Shown here one piece after another: positions 1 to 5,868 of a stretch of 5,868 bases of DNA. This DNA is from Fidelibacterota bacterium (GTDB lineage Bacteria > Fidelibacterota > Marinisomatia > SCGC-AAA003-L08 > TS1B11), in contig JADFMC010000139.1 in NCBI GenBank assembly GCA_022564085.1, forward strand, positions 1-5,868, in the 5' to 3' direction. The position numbers and the translations under genes are program-made. The stretch's first letter is position 1, and each line of letters starts with the position of its first letter. A model generated the notes under the pieces. It was not told the DNA's origin. It saw nothing but the letters and a program-made list of their open reading frames with translations, and did not search any database.

Positions 1-1
1 G

Positions 2-1150
2 TTCGACCGCTATTACCAGAAGTCGTTGAAAGAAGTTTTCCTGGAGAAAACGCCGTTCAAAGTGCAAGGCTACGTGGGCAACCTGAGCCTGGTGCGGGGC
101 CGGCCCAAGGAGCAGTATATTTTCCTCAACGGCCGGGCGGTGCATGACCGGCTGCTGAACAGCGCAGTCTACGCGGCTTTTCGCTCACTGATCAGCCGGG
201 GGGAGTACCCCTTTTTCGTGCTGCAGATTTCACTGCCGGTGGACGCCCTGGACGTGAACGTGCATCCGGCCAAGACCGAGGTCCGATTCAAGGATGAGTG
301 GCGGGTGTACCACGTTGTAAAGACGGCGGTGACCGAGGCCATCAAGGATATCCCCGGCATGATGCCTGAGTTTCACAAGCCATTTGACAGCGCACCGGGC
401 GGCGGCTTTGGGCCAGCCCCTGACCCGCAGTTGGCCAATCGGGGAGCCGATTTATTCGAGTCCGCACCCCGGCCGGGACAGGGCCATCGTTCCGAGGCGT
501 CCCCAACCTTCGATGCTAGCCGTGCGGCCCAACGGGTGGAGGTTGCTACTGCTCCCATCATCCCCGACCGCCCTGACCGGCCCTACAACCCGGAGTCCAT
601 CTGGCAGGTGCACAACAAGTATATCATCAGCCAGGTGGCTTCCGGGCTGGTGATGATCGACCAGCACGTGGCCCACGAGCGGGTACTGTTCGAGGAGGCC
701 CAGCGGGCGCTGACCGGCAATCCCTTACCGTCACAGACAGTGCTCTTCCCCCAGGTAGTGGAGCTGGCCCCCGATGAATTCTCCCGCCTGCTGGACCTGA
801 TCCCGCAGCTGGAGCGGTTGGGGTTCCGGTTGCGGGAGTTCGGGAAGAACACGGTGGTGATCGACGGGGTGCCCATCGACGTGATCTGGGGCCGGGAGAA
901 GGAGATCATCCGCGATATCCTGGACCGGGAGGAGCAGGGGCACAGCGGGGCCCAGGTGTTCGACCAGATGGCCGCCAGCTACGCCTGCCACGCCGCTATC
1001 AAGGCCGGCGACCCGCTCAATCTCGAGGAGATGCGCACCCTGGTGGATCGCCTGTTTGCCACCCAGCACCCCTACTACTGCCCCCACGGCCGGCCCACGG
1101 TGGTGCACCTGTCGCTGGCGGAGATCGACAAGCGTTTCGAGCGGATCTAA
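2..1150 (+). CDS. mutL: DNA mismatch repair protein MutL, C-terminal 382 residues (5' end outside window)
   Basis: MutL couples mismatch recognition by MutS to strand incision and repair. The frame is open from base 2, so a TTG at 26 is internal and the true start lies to the left; judged by family length (about 600 residues), roughly 210-230 residues of the ATPase domain are missing. Counting from base 2, residues 1-110 form the transducer domain, with the DVNVHPAK block at 84-91 whose lysine contacts ATP in the family. A proline- and glycine-rich linker covers about 115-195. The C-terminal dimerisation and nuclease domain follows, with DQHVAHERVLFE at 220-231 (the DQHA-x2-E-x4-E metal-binding endonuclease motif, with Val for Ala), a QTVLFP clamp-binding-type motif at 245-250, ACHAAIK at 328-334, CPHGRPT at 360-366 and a terminal FERI. 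These indicate the nicking class of MutL found in bacteria lacking MutH. The C-terminus looks complete, ending in TAA at 1148-1150. A broken padR gene abuts the stop. Confidence 0.97.
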   Translation, partial: FDRYYQKSLKEVFLEKTPFKVQGYVGNLSLVRGRPKEQYIFLNGRAVHDRLLNSAVYAAFRSLISRGEYPFFVLQISLPVDALDVNVHPAKTEVRFKDEWRVYHVVKTAVTEAIKDIPGMMPEFHKPFDSAPGGGFGPAPDPQLANRGADLFESAPRPGQGHRSEASPTFDASRAAQRVEVATAPIIPDRPDRPYNPESIWQVHNKYIISQVASGLVMIDQHVAHERVLFEEAQRALTGNPLPSQTVLFPQVVELAPDEFSRLLDLIPQLERLGFRLREFGKNTVVIDGVPIDVIWGREKEIIRDILDREEQGHSGAQVFDQMAASYACHAAIKAGDPLNLEEMRTLVDRLFATQHPYYCPHGRPTVVHLSLAEIDKRFERI

Positions 1151-1630
1151 GGCGGCCATTTCTGGAAGATCAGTTACGGGCAGGTTTACCCTTTGCTTAA
1201 GCAGCTGGCGGGTGAGGGGCTGGCCACGATGAGCCGGGAGACTCAGGCTAGCCGACCGGACCGCAATGTCTATTCCATCACTGACCAGGGGATGGAAGCG
1301 CTGCGGCTGTGGCTTGCCAGTCCCCTGGAAATCAGGTCTACAGATGAGGGCCGGGAAGTGCTCCTGAGAATACTCTTTGGCGAGTTCGTCCCCCTGGGAG
1401 TCAATATCAGCCACGTGGAGCAGTTGCGGCAGTGGGCCGGGCGAGGGCAAACTATTTATGCCCAGATCGAGCAGCAGTTATTGCAGGATCAGGCGGACAA
1501 CCGCCACTTACCGTACCGGCTGATGACGCTGCGGATGGGCCGGTTCAGCAGTGAAGCAATGTCCAAATGGTGCGCGCAGACCCTGGCCACCCTGGTGGAC
1601 CTGCAAAAGCGATCCGCCGCAGACCATTAG
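1151..1630 (+). pseudogene. PadR-family transcriptional regulator, N-terminally truncated
   Basis: This is a remnant of a PadR-type winged-helix repressor. The reading frame opens at the codon after the mutL stop and runs 159 residues to TAG at 1628-1630. Family similarity starts almost at once: GHFWKISYGQVYPLLKQL (from 1154) matches the second half of the DNA-binding helix-turn-helix. The wing follows (RPDRNVYSITDQGMEALRLWL, about 1255-1317), then a C-terminal helical region of the kind used for dimerisation. Missing are the initiator Met and about 30 residues that normally hold the first helices (the L-x-G-Y-[ED]-L/I-K-K region). I translated the other two forward frames across the mutL end and found nothing resembling that segment, so a simple frameshift does not explain it. 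The remnant plus 30 residues gives about 190, a normal PadR size. TTG at 1193 could start a 145-residue product, but that cuts into the recognition helix. No Shine-Dalgarno sequence precedes it. A deletion or rearrangement is likely; a chimeric assembly is the alternative. Confidence 0.8.
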
Positions 1631-1686
1631 TGCCGGCAGCCAGACTGCATGGACGCCTATTTCCCATAGCTGGGGCACAATTCCAT

Positions 1687-1708
1687 TGGATCCATCAGAA
1701 TAATTATT
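1687..1708. promoter_or_regulatory. two short palindromes upstream of the TonB receptor gene, possible operator
   Basis: TGGATCCA (1687-1694) and AATAATTATT (1699-1708) are each perfect inverted repeats, separated by 4 bases and ending 22 bases before the receptor ATG. The surrounding 1631-1730 is the only non-coding stretch upstream of the receptor, so a promoter or operator is expected here. I could not place convincing -35 and -10 hexamers with correct spacing. Palindromes this short arise by chance, so the regulatory reading is inference. Confidence 0.25.
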
Positions 1709-1721
1709 GGTACAACGGTAT

Positions 1722-1725
1722 GAGG
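1722..1725 (+). promoter_or_regulatory. Shine-Dalgarno sequence for the TonB receptor
   Basis: GAGG lies 5 bases before the ATG at 1731, within TGAGGCCCAG. It decides the start: the frame also contains a TTG at 1707, but that has no such site and would put a charged, polar stretch in front of the signal peptide. Confidence 0.65.
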
Positions 1726-1730
1726 CCCAG

Positions 1731-4190
1731 ATGAGAACCATAACACCGGCCATCCTTGCTGTGGCATTTATACTGTCGGCGGCGACCGCTCAAAGCACAG
1801 GAATTTTGTCGGGGCGCATCATAAACCGCGATACCCACCACCCACTGGTGGGGGCCAGCGTTATGCTCACAGGTACTAGCCTGGGCGCGGCGGCTGATCA
1901 TGAAGGCCGTTTCAGGATCGCTGGCATACCCGTGGGGAGCTATACTGTGCAGGTTCGCATGATCGGTTATAAGACCCAATCGAGGGCCAATATTCATATT
2001 GTGCCACTACGTGAGACGGTGATCAATGTGACCCTGGAGCCGACAGTCCTGGAGGGGGAAGGGGTAACGATAACGGCCGGCTATTTTGAGCGGGCGTCAG
2101 GGGCTACGGTCAGCGCTTTATCGGTGGATTACGAGGAGATTCGCTCCGATCCGGTGGGCGTTTACGACGTAATGCGCATGATGCAGGCCCTGCCGTCGGT
2201 CGCAGGCTCGGCTGATCAGACCAATGAGATCATCGTCCGGGGCGGGGGGCTCAATGAGAACCTGTTCGTCATGGACCACCTGGACGTTCCGTATCCCAAT
2301 CATTTCCCCATCCAGAGCGCGGGCGGCGGCCCGATTGTGATGGTGAACACCGAATTCGTTGAGCGGATCGACTTTTACGCCGGCGCTTTCCCGGCCCGGT
2401 ACGGAGATAAGTTATCATCGGTCATGGATGTTTCCCTGCGGGAAGGGAGCCGCAACAGGCAGCTGGCGGAATTCAGCTTTAATATGGCTGGCATAGGCCT
2501 GCTGCTCGAGGGGCCATTTACCAAAAAGGGATCATATCTGGCATCTTATAACCGGTCATTCCTGGACTTCGTAGTTAAGAATACCGGGTTAATCGCGGTC
2601 CCCATATATTCGGCAACCCAGGCGAAATTTGTCTATGACATAGATCGGCGCCAGAAAGTGATGGTCAACTTCCTGAGCGGTACCGATGCCATTAATATCG
2701 ACGGGCAGGAGGATTATCAGGCCACCACCCCTGAAATCGTAGAGTTTACGTCCAACCAGACATTAATAGGCCTAACCTATAAGAATCTCCTATCGGAACG
2801 CGGTTATACTATCTGGTCACTGAGCCATGCCAGGACCCGTTTTGATCTGGAATTATATCGCGAAACGGCCGGCGGCGAACGGGTGACGAACTATAATAAG
2901 GACAATATCGAGTCTGAAACCACCTTGAAGGGCGATTGGTTCTATCGTCCCAACCGGATGTTGAAATTGAGCACCGGGATCAACCTGAAGACCATCAGGC
3001 TGGATTACCGGGACAATTCCACTGGTAATCCGGTCATGCTCTACGCCTATGGACTGGACTCGCTATCGGCCACCGGCCCGGTATCACGAGATGTTTTCTA
3101 CAGCGAATACTTTAATAACCCGGCGACGGTGGCATTGCCTATCGACACCCTACAGGCCGGCGATCGCTGGAGCCGCCAAAACCCGTTGCGATTCCTCAAA
3201 ACGGGCTTCTATGGCCAGCTGCAATGGCGGCCGGCACTGCGGCTCTCCCTGACCCTGGGGGGCCGGCTGGAGTACGTGGGCGCCACCCAGGCGGCAAACA
3301 TATCCCCCCGGGCGGCGCTGAGATACGAGTTTACCGACCGGTTGAAGTTTAATGCCAGCGCCGGGCGCTATTACCAGTCGCCCTACTATGATCAAATGAT
3401 CGCTGAGGATGACGTGGTGGCCGATCTGGATAACTTTTATGCCGATCAGGGAGTGTTGGGGCTGGAATATCTGGCCCGGGCTGATATTCGCGCCACGCTG
3501 GAACTGTATTACAAGTCCTATGATGATATGATCATCACCGTGGCCCAGACAACATTGGATACCGCTGACAGTTTCGACGGCTGGATCAATGCCGGTGCTG
3601 GACGCTCCTATGGAGCGGAACTGTTCCTCCAGAAGAAATTCTCGCACAGGTGGTACGGGACTTTCAGCTATTCCAAATCGGTGGCCGAAGGGATTGATCC
3701 GCGTTACCATGATGAGACCCGCTATTACCCCTGGGACTATGATTATGGCGATATTGTCACCGTGATCGGCGGCTATAAGATCAGGTACATGGATTACGAT
3801 TGGTATCAGCGCTACAAAAAGACCCTCTGGGCTAAGGCATTGTCGTGGATCCCCGTAATGCCCAGTGATGAATATGAAGTCAGTTTTAGAGCCCGTTACC
3901 TGGGTGGCAGGCCCTATACTCCCAAAGTCTACAATCACAATGTCCGCCGCTGGTATACCAATCAGGCCCAGGGTATAAACACGGAGCGCTTCGATTACTA
4001 TCTGCGCTTTGATATCATGCTGCTCCAGCGCTTTTATTTTAAGAAGATGAACCTGGTGGCCTTCTGGGATGTCATGAACGTGTTCGGCCGCAATAATCCC
4101 TGGGACTATTTCTACCGGGACGACGGCACCAAGGAACAGGTGTGGCAGTACAAGACTTTCCCGGTGGGGGGCCTGACGCTGGAGTTCTAA
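1731..4190 (+). CDS. TonB-dependent outer-membrane receptor with carboxypeptidase-regulatory-like N-terminal domain
   Basis: This is an 819-residue outer-membrane active transporter, energised through TonB-ExbB-ExbD; the substrate cannot be told from sequence. Residues 1-20 are a signal peptide (basic residue at 2, hydrophobic core, cleavage expected after ATA before Gln21). Residues about 24-104 are a carboxypeptidase-D regulatory-like beta-sandwich (GxLSGRI, PLVGASVMLTGT, DHEGRFRIAGIPVGSY, GYKTQ). EGVTITA at 110-116 resembles a TonB box. The plug covers about 135-240, including EIIVRGGGLNENLFVMDHLD and then FYAGAFPARYGDKLSSVMDV, typical of an FCB-group receptor family. The rest is a beta-barrel rich in aromatic, alternating strands, closing with an FWDVMNVFGRNNPWDY segment and a terminal Phe (LTLEF), as outer-membrane proteins need for assembly. 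ATG at 1731 is preceded by GAGG. The gene appears intact and somewhat less GC-rich than mutL and miaA. No SusD-like lipoprotein accompanies it, so it is not a standard SusCD pair. The truncated padR upstream could once have been its regulator; that is a guess. Confidence 0.93.
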   Translation: MRTITPAILAVAFILSAATAQSTGILSGRIINRDTHHPLVGASVMLTGTSLGAAADHEGRFRIAGIPVGSYTVQVRMIGYKTQSRANIHIVPLRETVINVTLEPTVLEGEGVTITAGYFERASGATVSALSVDYEEIRSDPVGVYDVMRMMQALPSVAGSADQTNEIIVRGGGLNENLFVMDHLDVPYPNHFPIQSAGGGPIVMVNTEFVERIDFYAGAFPARYGDKLSSVMDVSLREGSRNRQLAEFSFNMAGIGLLLEGPFTKKGSYLASYNRSFLDFVVKNTGLIAVPIYSATQAKFVYDIDRRQKVMVNFLSGTDAINIDGQEDYQATTPEIVEFTSNQTLIGLTYKNLLSERGYTIWSLSHARTRFDLELYRETAGGERVTNYNKDNIESETTLKGDWFYRPNRMLKLSTGINLKTIRLDYRDNSTGNPVMLYAYGLDSLSATGPVSRDVFYSEYFNNPATVALPIDTLQAGDRWSRQNPLRFLKTGFYGQLQWRPALRLSLTLGGRLEYVGATQAANISPRAALRYEFTDRLKFNASAGRYYQSPYYDQMIAEDDVVADLDNFYADQGVLGLEYLARADIRATLELYYKSYDDMIITVAQTTLDTADSFDGWINAGAGRSYGAELFLQKKFSHRWYGTFSYSKSVAEGIDPRYHDETRYYPWDYDYGDIVTVIGGYKIRYMDYDWYQRYKKTLWAKALSWIPVMPSDEYEVSFRARYLGGRPYTPKVYNHNVRRWYTNQAQGINTERFDYYLRFDIMLLQRFYFKKMNLVAFWDVMNVFGRNNPWDYFYRDDGTKEQVWQYKTFPVGGLTLEF

Positions 4191-4262
4191 TTCACCAATG
4201 CGCATACCAGCGGCGGCAACGATGTCATTGGGGTCGGCACTGCCTGTGCGTTAACATCCGGC
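4191..4262. other. short gap between receptor and miaA, no clear signal
   Basis: These 72 bases contain no stem followed by a T run, so no intrinsic terminator is visible, and no recognisable Shine-Dalgarno sequence before miaA. The receptor frame and the miaA frame are the same, and the gap has no stop codon in that frame after the receptor TAA. Cotranscription of miaA with the receptor gene is possible. Confidence 0.4.
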
Positions 4263-5171
4263 ATGGCTGGTCCCCTTTCCATCCTGACCATCGTCGGTCC
4301 CACCGCCGTGGGCAAGAGCGCCTATGCCATTAAGCAGGCCGAGCAGGTCGGCGGCGAAATCGTCTCGGTGGACTCCCGCCAGATCTACCGGGGCTTTATC
4401 ATCGGAACCGGCCAGCCAACCGCCCAAGAGCAGGCCCGGGCTCCGCACCACCTGATTAACCTACTTGATCCCACAGAGAAAATCACTGCCGGGCGCTATG
4501 TGCGGTTGGTGCATACGGCCCTGGCGGAGATCATCTCCCGGGGCAAAACACCCATATTGTGCGGCGGCAGCGGCCTGTACATCCGGGCCTTGCGGCTGGG
4601 GCTGGCGCCCATGGGCGAGTCAGACCCCGAATTGCGCCGGGAGGTTATGCGCCGTATCCAGGCCGAGGGTCCGGAAAAACTGCTGGCGGAACTGGCCGAG
4701 GTGGACCCCCAGTATGCCGCCACCCTGCATCCCAATAATATCCCCCGCCTGGCCCGGGCACTGGAAATCTGGGAGGCCAGCGGTGAACCGCCCTCAAAGG
4801 CGCGGCAGTGGCAGGGGAAGGATGGTGAGGCGGTCGGCCCGCGGGAAATCGCGGGGGTGGGGCTGGTGACCTTCGACCTGGTGGGTATCGAACGCTCCCG
4901 CAAGGAGCTATACTCGCGCATCGACCGGCGGGTGCCGGCAATGATTGAGGCGGGTTGGCTGGCGGAGGTGGAGGGACTGCTGGCAGGCGGCCTATCGCCT
5001 GATCTGCACCCCATGCAGGGGATCGGCTACCGCGAGCTGGTCCAGGTTGTCCAGGAGACAATGACCTTGGACGAGGCGCTCCCGATCATCCAGCAGCGCA
5101 CCAGGCGGTTTGCCCGGCGGCAGCTGACCTGGCTGCGGAAGGAGCCGGTGGAGTGGGTCCAATCCCCTTAG
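4263..5171 (+). CDS. miaA: tRNA dimethylallyltransferase (tRNA delta(2)-isopentenylpyrophosphate transferase)
   Basis: MiaA transfers the dimethylallyl group of dimethylallyl diphosphate to N6 of adenosine 37, next to the anticodon, in tRNAs reading codons that start with U; the product i6A is usually methylthiolated by MiaB. The 302-residue length is normal. Visible motifs are the P-loop GPTAVGKS at 12-19, DSRQIYRG at 37-44 (Asp37 is at the position of the proposed general base), IGTGQPT at 47-53, PHHLIN at 61-66, AGRYVR at 76-81, GGSGLYIRAL at 101-110, GIGYRE at 253-258, and the basic RTRRFARRQLTWLR at 279-292. The ATG at 4263 is the only sensible start: the P-loop follows at the usual distance, and no in-frame ATG, GTG or TTG lies between the receptor stop and it. 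No Shine-Dalgarno sequence is seen. miaA follows mutL directly in many bacteria; here a receptor gene and a padR remnant lie between them. Confidence 0.97.
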   Translation: MAGPLSILTIVGPTAVGKSAYAIKQAEQVGGEIVSVDSRQIYRGFIIGTGQPTAQEQARAPHHLINLLDPTEKITAGRYVRLVHTALAEIISRGKTPILCGGSGLYIRALRLGLAPMGESDPELRREVMRRIQAEGPEKLLAELAEVDPQYAATLHPNNIPRLARALEIWEASGEPPSKARQWQGKDGEAVGPREIAGVGLVTFDLVGIERSRKELYSRIDRRVPAMIEAGWLAEVEGLLAGGLSPDLHPMQGIGYRELVQVVQETMTLDEALPIIQQRTRRFARRQLTWLRKEPVEWVQSP

Positions 5172-5249
5172 TTGGCGCGGCAGCTTGTCCGGTGTGAAGA
5201 AGCATAGCCGGAATCGCCCGTACTTTATCGTTTCCCGAATCCATAAGAA
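5172..5249. other. gap between convergent genes, no clear terminator
   Basis: miaA and the minus-strand small gene converge here. The best inverted repeat is TCCGG (5188-5192) with CCGGA (5208-5212), a 5-base stem with a 15-base loop and no T run on either side. It is too weak to call a terminator. Confidence 0.3.
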
Positions 5250-5447
5250 TCAAGCGACTGTCTTTGCAAGCAACTCCCGCACAGCTGGTACCAGTTCATT
5301 GGGAACTTCGACGAAAGTATGGGATTTATCTTCCCAGACCGCCTCATCCTCGGCAACTGCTTCATCCTCCGCTTGGTTCTCGACATGTTCCAGCACGCGC
5401 TGGACGCGCTCCTCATCCCATCCTTCTGGAAACCTAGTTTGTTTCAT
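5250..5447 (-). CDS. small acidic conserved protein of 65 residues, antitoxin-like in style, function unknown
   Basis: The protein has 17 Asp/Glu against 7 Lys/Arg. Its N-terminus, FPEGWDEERVQRVLEH, and C-terminus, EVPNELVPAVRELLAK, match from memory a widespread family of 60-70 residue hypothetical proteins of the form PGWDEERVxRVLxHYExQTEEEAVAEDEA. I know no established function or name for it. The middle contains a tandem repeat, EDEAVA at 27-32 and EDEAVW at 33-38. It has no signal peptide or membrane segment, so it should be cytosolic; the ends look helical. Size, charge and layout are like antitoxins of type II toxin-antitoxin pairs, but no toxin gene is visible beside it: miaA converges on one side and an outer-membrane protein gene lies upstream on the same strand. 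The ATG at 5447 is the only start between the upstream in-frame stop and the conserved region. AAGAAG sits directly against the ATG, so its ribosome binding site is weak or unusual. Confidence 0.7.
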   Translation of the reverse strand: MKQTRFPEGWDEERVQRVLEHVENQAEDEAVAEDEAVWEDKSHTFVEVPNELVPAVRELLAKTVA

Positions 5448-5529
5448 CTTCTTTGTTGCCTGCGGCTGCGACGCCGATATGCTTTAAGGGGTTTTTCTGT
5501 CAATTCATATAAATGGCACAGGAGGAAGA
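5448..5529. other. 82-base gap between two minus-strand genes
   Basis: This gap should hold any promoter or ribosome binding site of the small acidic gene. I see no clear promoter hexamers and no terminator for the outer-membrane protein gene upstream, so the two could share a transcript. Confidence 0.3.
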
Positions 5530-5868
5530 TCAGAAATGAACTCCGATCCCCACTGTCCCAAATAAACCCCCTTTGTCGGGCACCCATCTATAGCCTCCGA
5601 TTAGTAGATCATCCTCTCCATAGATTGTAGCATCGAGAGCTATTCTTGCATCCAAGTGTATGTTCAAGAGAACGTTTAGATTATAACCAACACTCGTGTT
5701 GATATCGATTGTCTCCCAACCTCCTCTTTCAAGTGTATTTTCATGGCCGACGCTATAAGTAGCCTGCTGCATTCCAGCACCAAAGTATAGGCCGGACAAG
5801 TTACCAAGGAAAAAATAGTCAAAGCTTAATCTGATTGCGTTTTCGACCTTTCCGTCTGTGAAACCATC
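5530..5868 (-). CDS. outer-membrane beta-barrel protein, C-terminal 112 residues (5' end outside window)
   Basis: The minus-strand frame is open from the right edge (5868) to TGA at 5530-5532; a TTG at 5799 within it is internal, not the start. The visible part reads as alternating polar and hydrophobic or aromatic beta-strands joined by turns: AIRLSFDYFFL, LSGLYFGAGMQQATYSVG, IDINTSVGYNLNVLLNIHLD, ARIALDATIYG, then GGLFGTVGIGVHF at the end. The terminal Phe with alternating hydrophobic residues is the typical assembly signal of an outer-membrane barrel, and the strand lengths suggest a small barrel of the general OmpA/OmpW-like or outer_membrane_beta-barrel type. No specific family or function can be assigned from this part. 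The sequence is clearly more AT-rich than mutL or miaA. It shares strand and direction with the small acidic gene 82 bases downstream. Confidence 0.7.
   Translation of the reverse strand, partial: DGFTDGKVENAIRLSFDYFFLGNLSGLYFGAGMQQATYSVGHENTLERGGWETIDINTSVGYNLNVLLNIHLDARIALDATIYGEDDLLIGGYRWVPDKGGLFGTVGIGVHF

Noticed and set aside
731..1450. 239-codon minus-strand open frame across mutL and padR
   Set aside because: It is antisense to two recognisable protein-coding stretches in GC-rich DNA, where stop codons are rare by chance; it shows no family features.
1631..1675. small hairpins after padR (GCAG/CTGC at 1636-1648 and CCCA/TGGG at 1663-1674) as a terminator
   Set aside because: The stems are only 4 base pairs and no T run follows.
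1707..1730. TTG at 1707 as the receptor start
   Set aside because: ATG at 1731 has a Shine-Dalgarno sequence at proper spacing and begins a standard signal peptide; the upstream extension would place charged residues in front of it.
3150..4205. 351-codon open frame on the minus strand opposite the receptor gene
   Set aside because: It lies wholly within strong receptor coding sequence, has no recognisable domain, and its composition (runs of Ile, Val, His, Gly) is what the reverse complement of this coding sequence would give.
5086..5244. minus-strand ORF of 52 codons immediately downstream of the small acidic gene, considered as a toxin partner
   Set aside because: Most of it overlaps the miaA 3' end in antisense, the product is a low-complexity Ala/Pro stretch, and it has no toxin-like motif.
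5444..5536. minus-strand frame whose TGA overlaps the ATG of the small acidic gene (ATGA), ending in an Arg-rich tail
   Set aside because: The overlap looks like translational coupling, but the frame gives only a short hydrophobic-then-basic peptide that runs into the end of the outer-membrane protein gene, with no clear start or family; chance is more likely.
5520..5565. AGGAGG followed by ATG at 5536 on the plus strand
   Set aside because: The Shine-Dalgarno match is good, but the ORF is only 9 codons and lies antisense to the outer-membrane protein's 3' end.

Overview
The window looks like part of a bacterial chromosome or metagenomic contig from a Gram-negative organism, probably in the Fibrobacteres-Chlorobi-Bacteroidetes (FCB) superphylum or a related candidate phylum such as Marinimicrobia. 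Three things suggest this. There is a TonB-dependent receptor with an N-terminal carboxypeptidase-regulatory-like domain and a plug of the type common in that group. MutL is of the endonuclease type rather than the MutH-dependent type. MiaA carries a GGSGLY motif. The lineage is an inference from protein style only.

Layout, left to right. Bases 2-1150 (+) are the 3' two thirds of mutL, running in from outside the window. Directly at its stop codon, in the same frame and with no spacer, begins a PadR-type regulator that has lost its start and about 30 N-terminal residues (1151-1630, +). A 100-base gap holds two short palindromes and a Shine-Dalgarno sequence. It leads into an 819-residue TonB-dependent outer-membrane receptor (1731-4190, +). 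After 72 bases comes a complete miaA (4263-5171, +). The last 700 bases are convergent with miaA and read on the minus strand: a 65-residue acidic protein of a family I recognise but cannot name (5250-5447), and the C-terminal 112 residues of an outer-membrane beta-barrel protein whose start lies beyond the right edge (5530-5868).

How the genes relate. mutL and miaA are housekeeping genes that lie next to each other in many bacteria. Here they are separated by a broken regulator and an envelope receptor, so the middle of the window (about 1151-4200) reads like an insertion into, or rearrangement of, that neighbourhood, with the padR truncation marking one possible edge. The right end is visibly more AT-rich than mutL or miaA and has a different gene direction. 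I find no CRISPR array, tRNA, rRNA, transposase or convincing intrinsic terminator. The strongest unusual signals are the mutL/padR junction and the small acidic protein standing without an obvious partner; I do not see firm evidence of a new multi-gene system.
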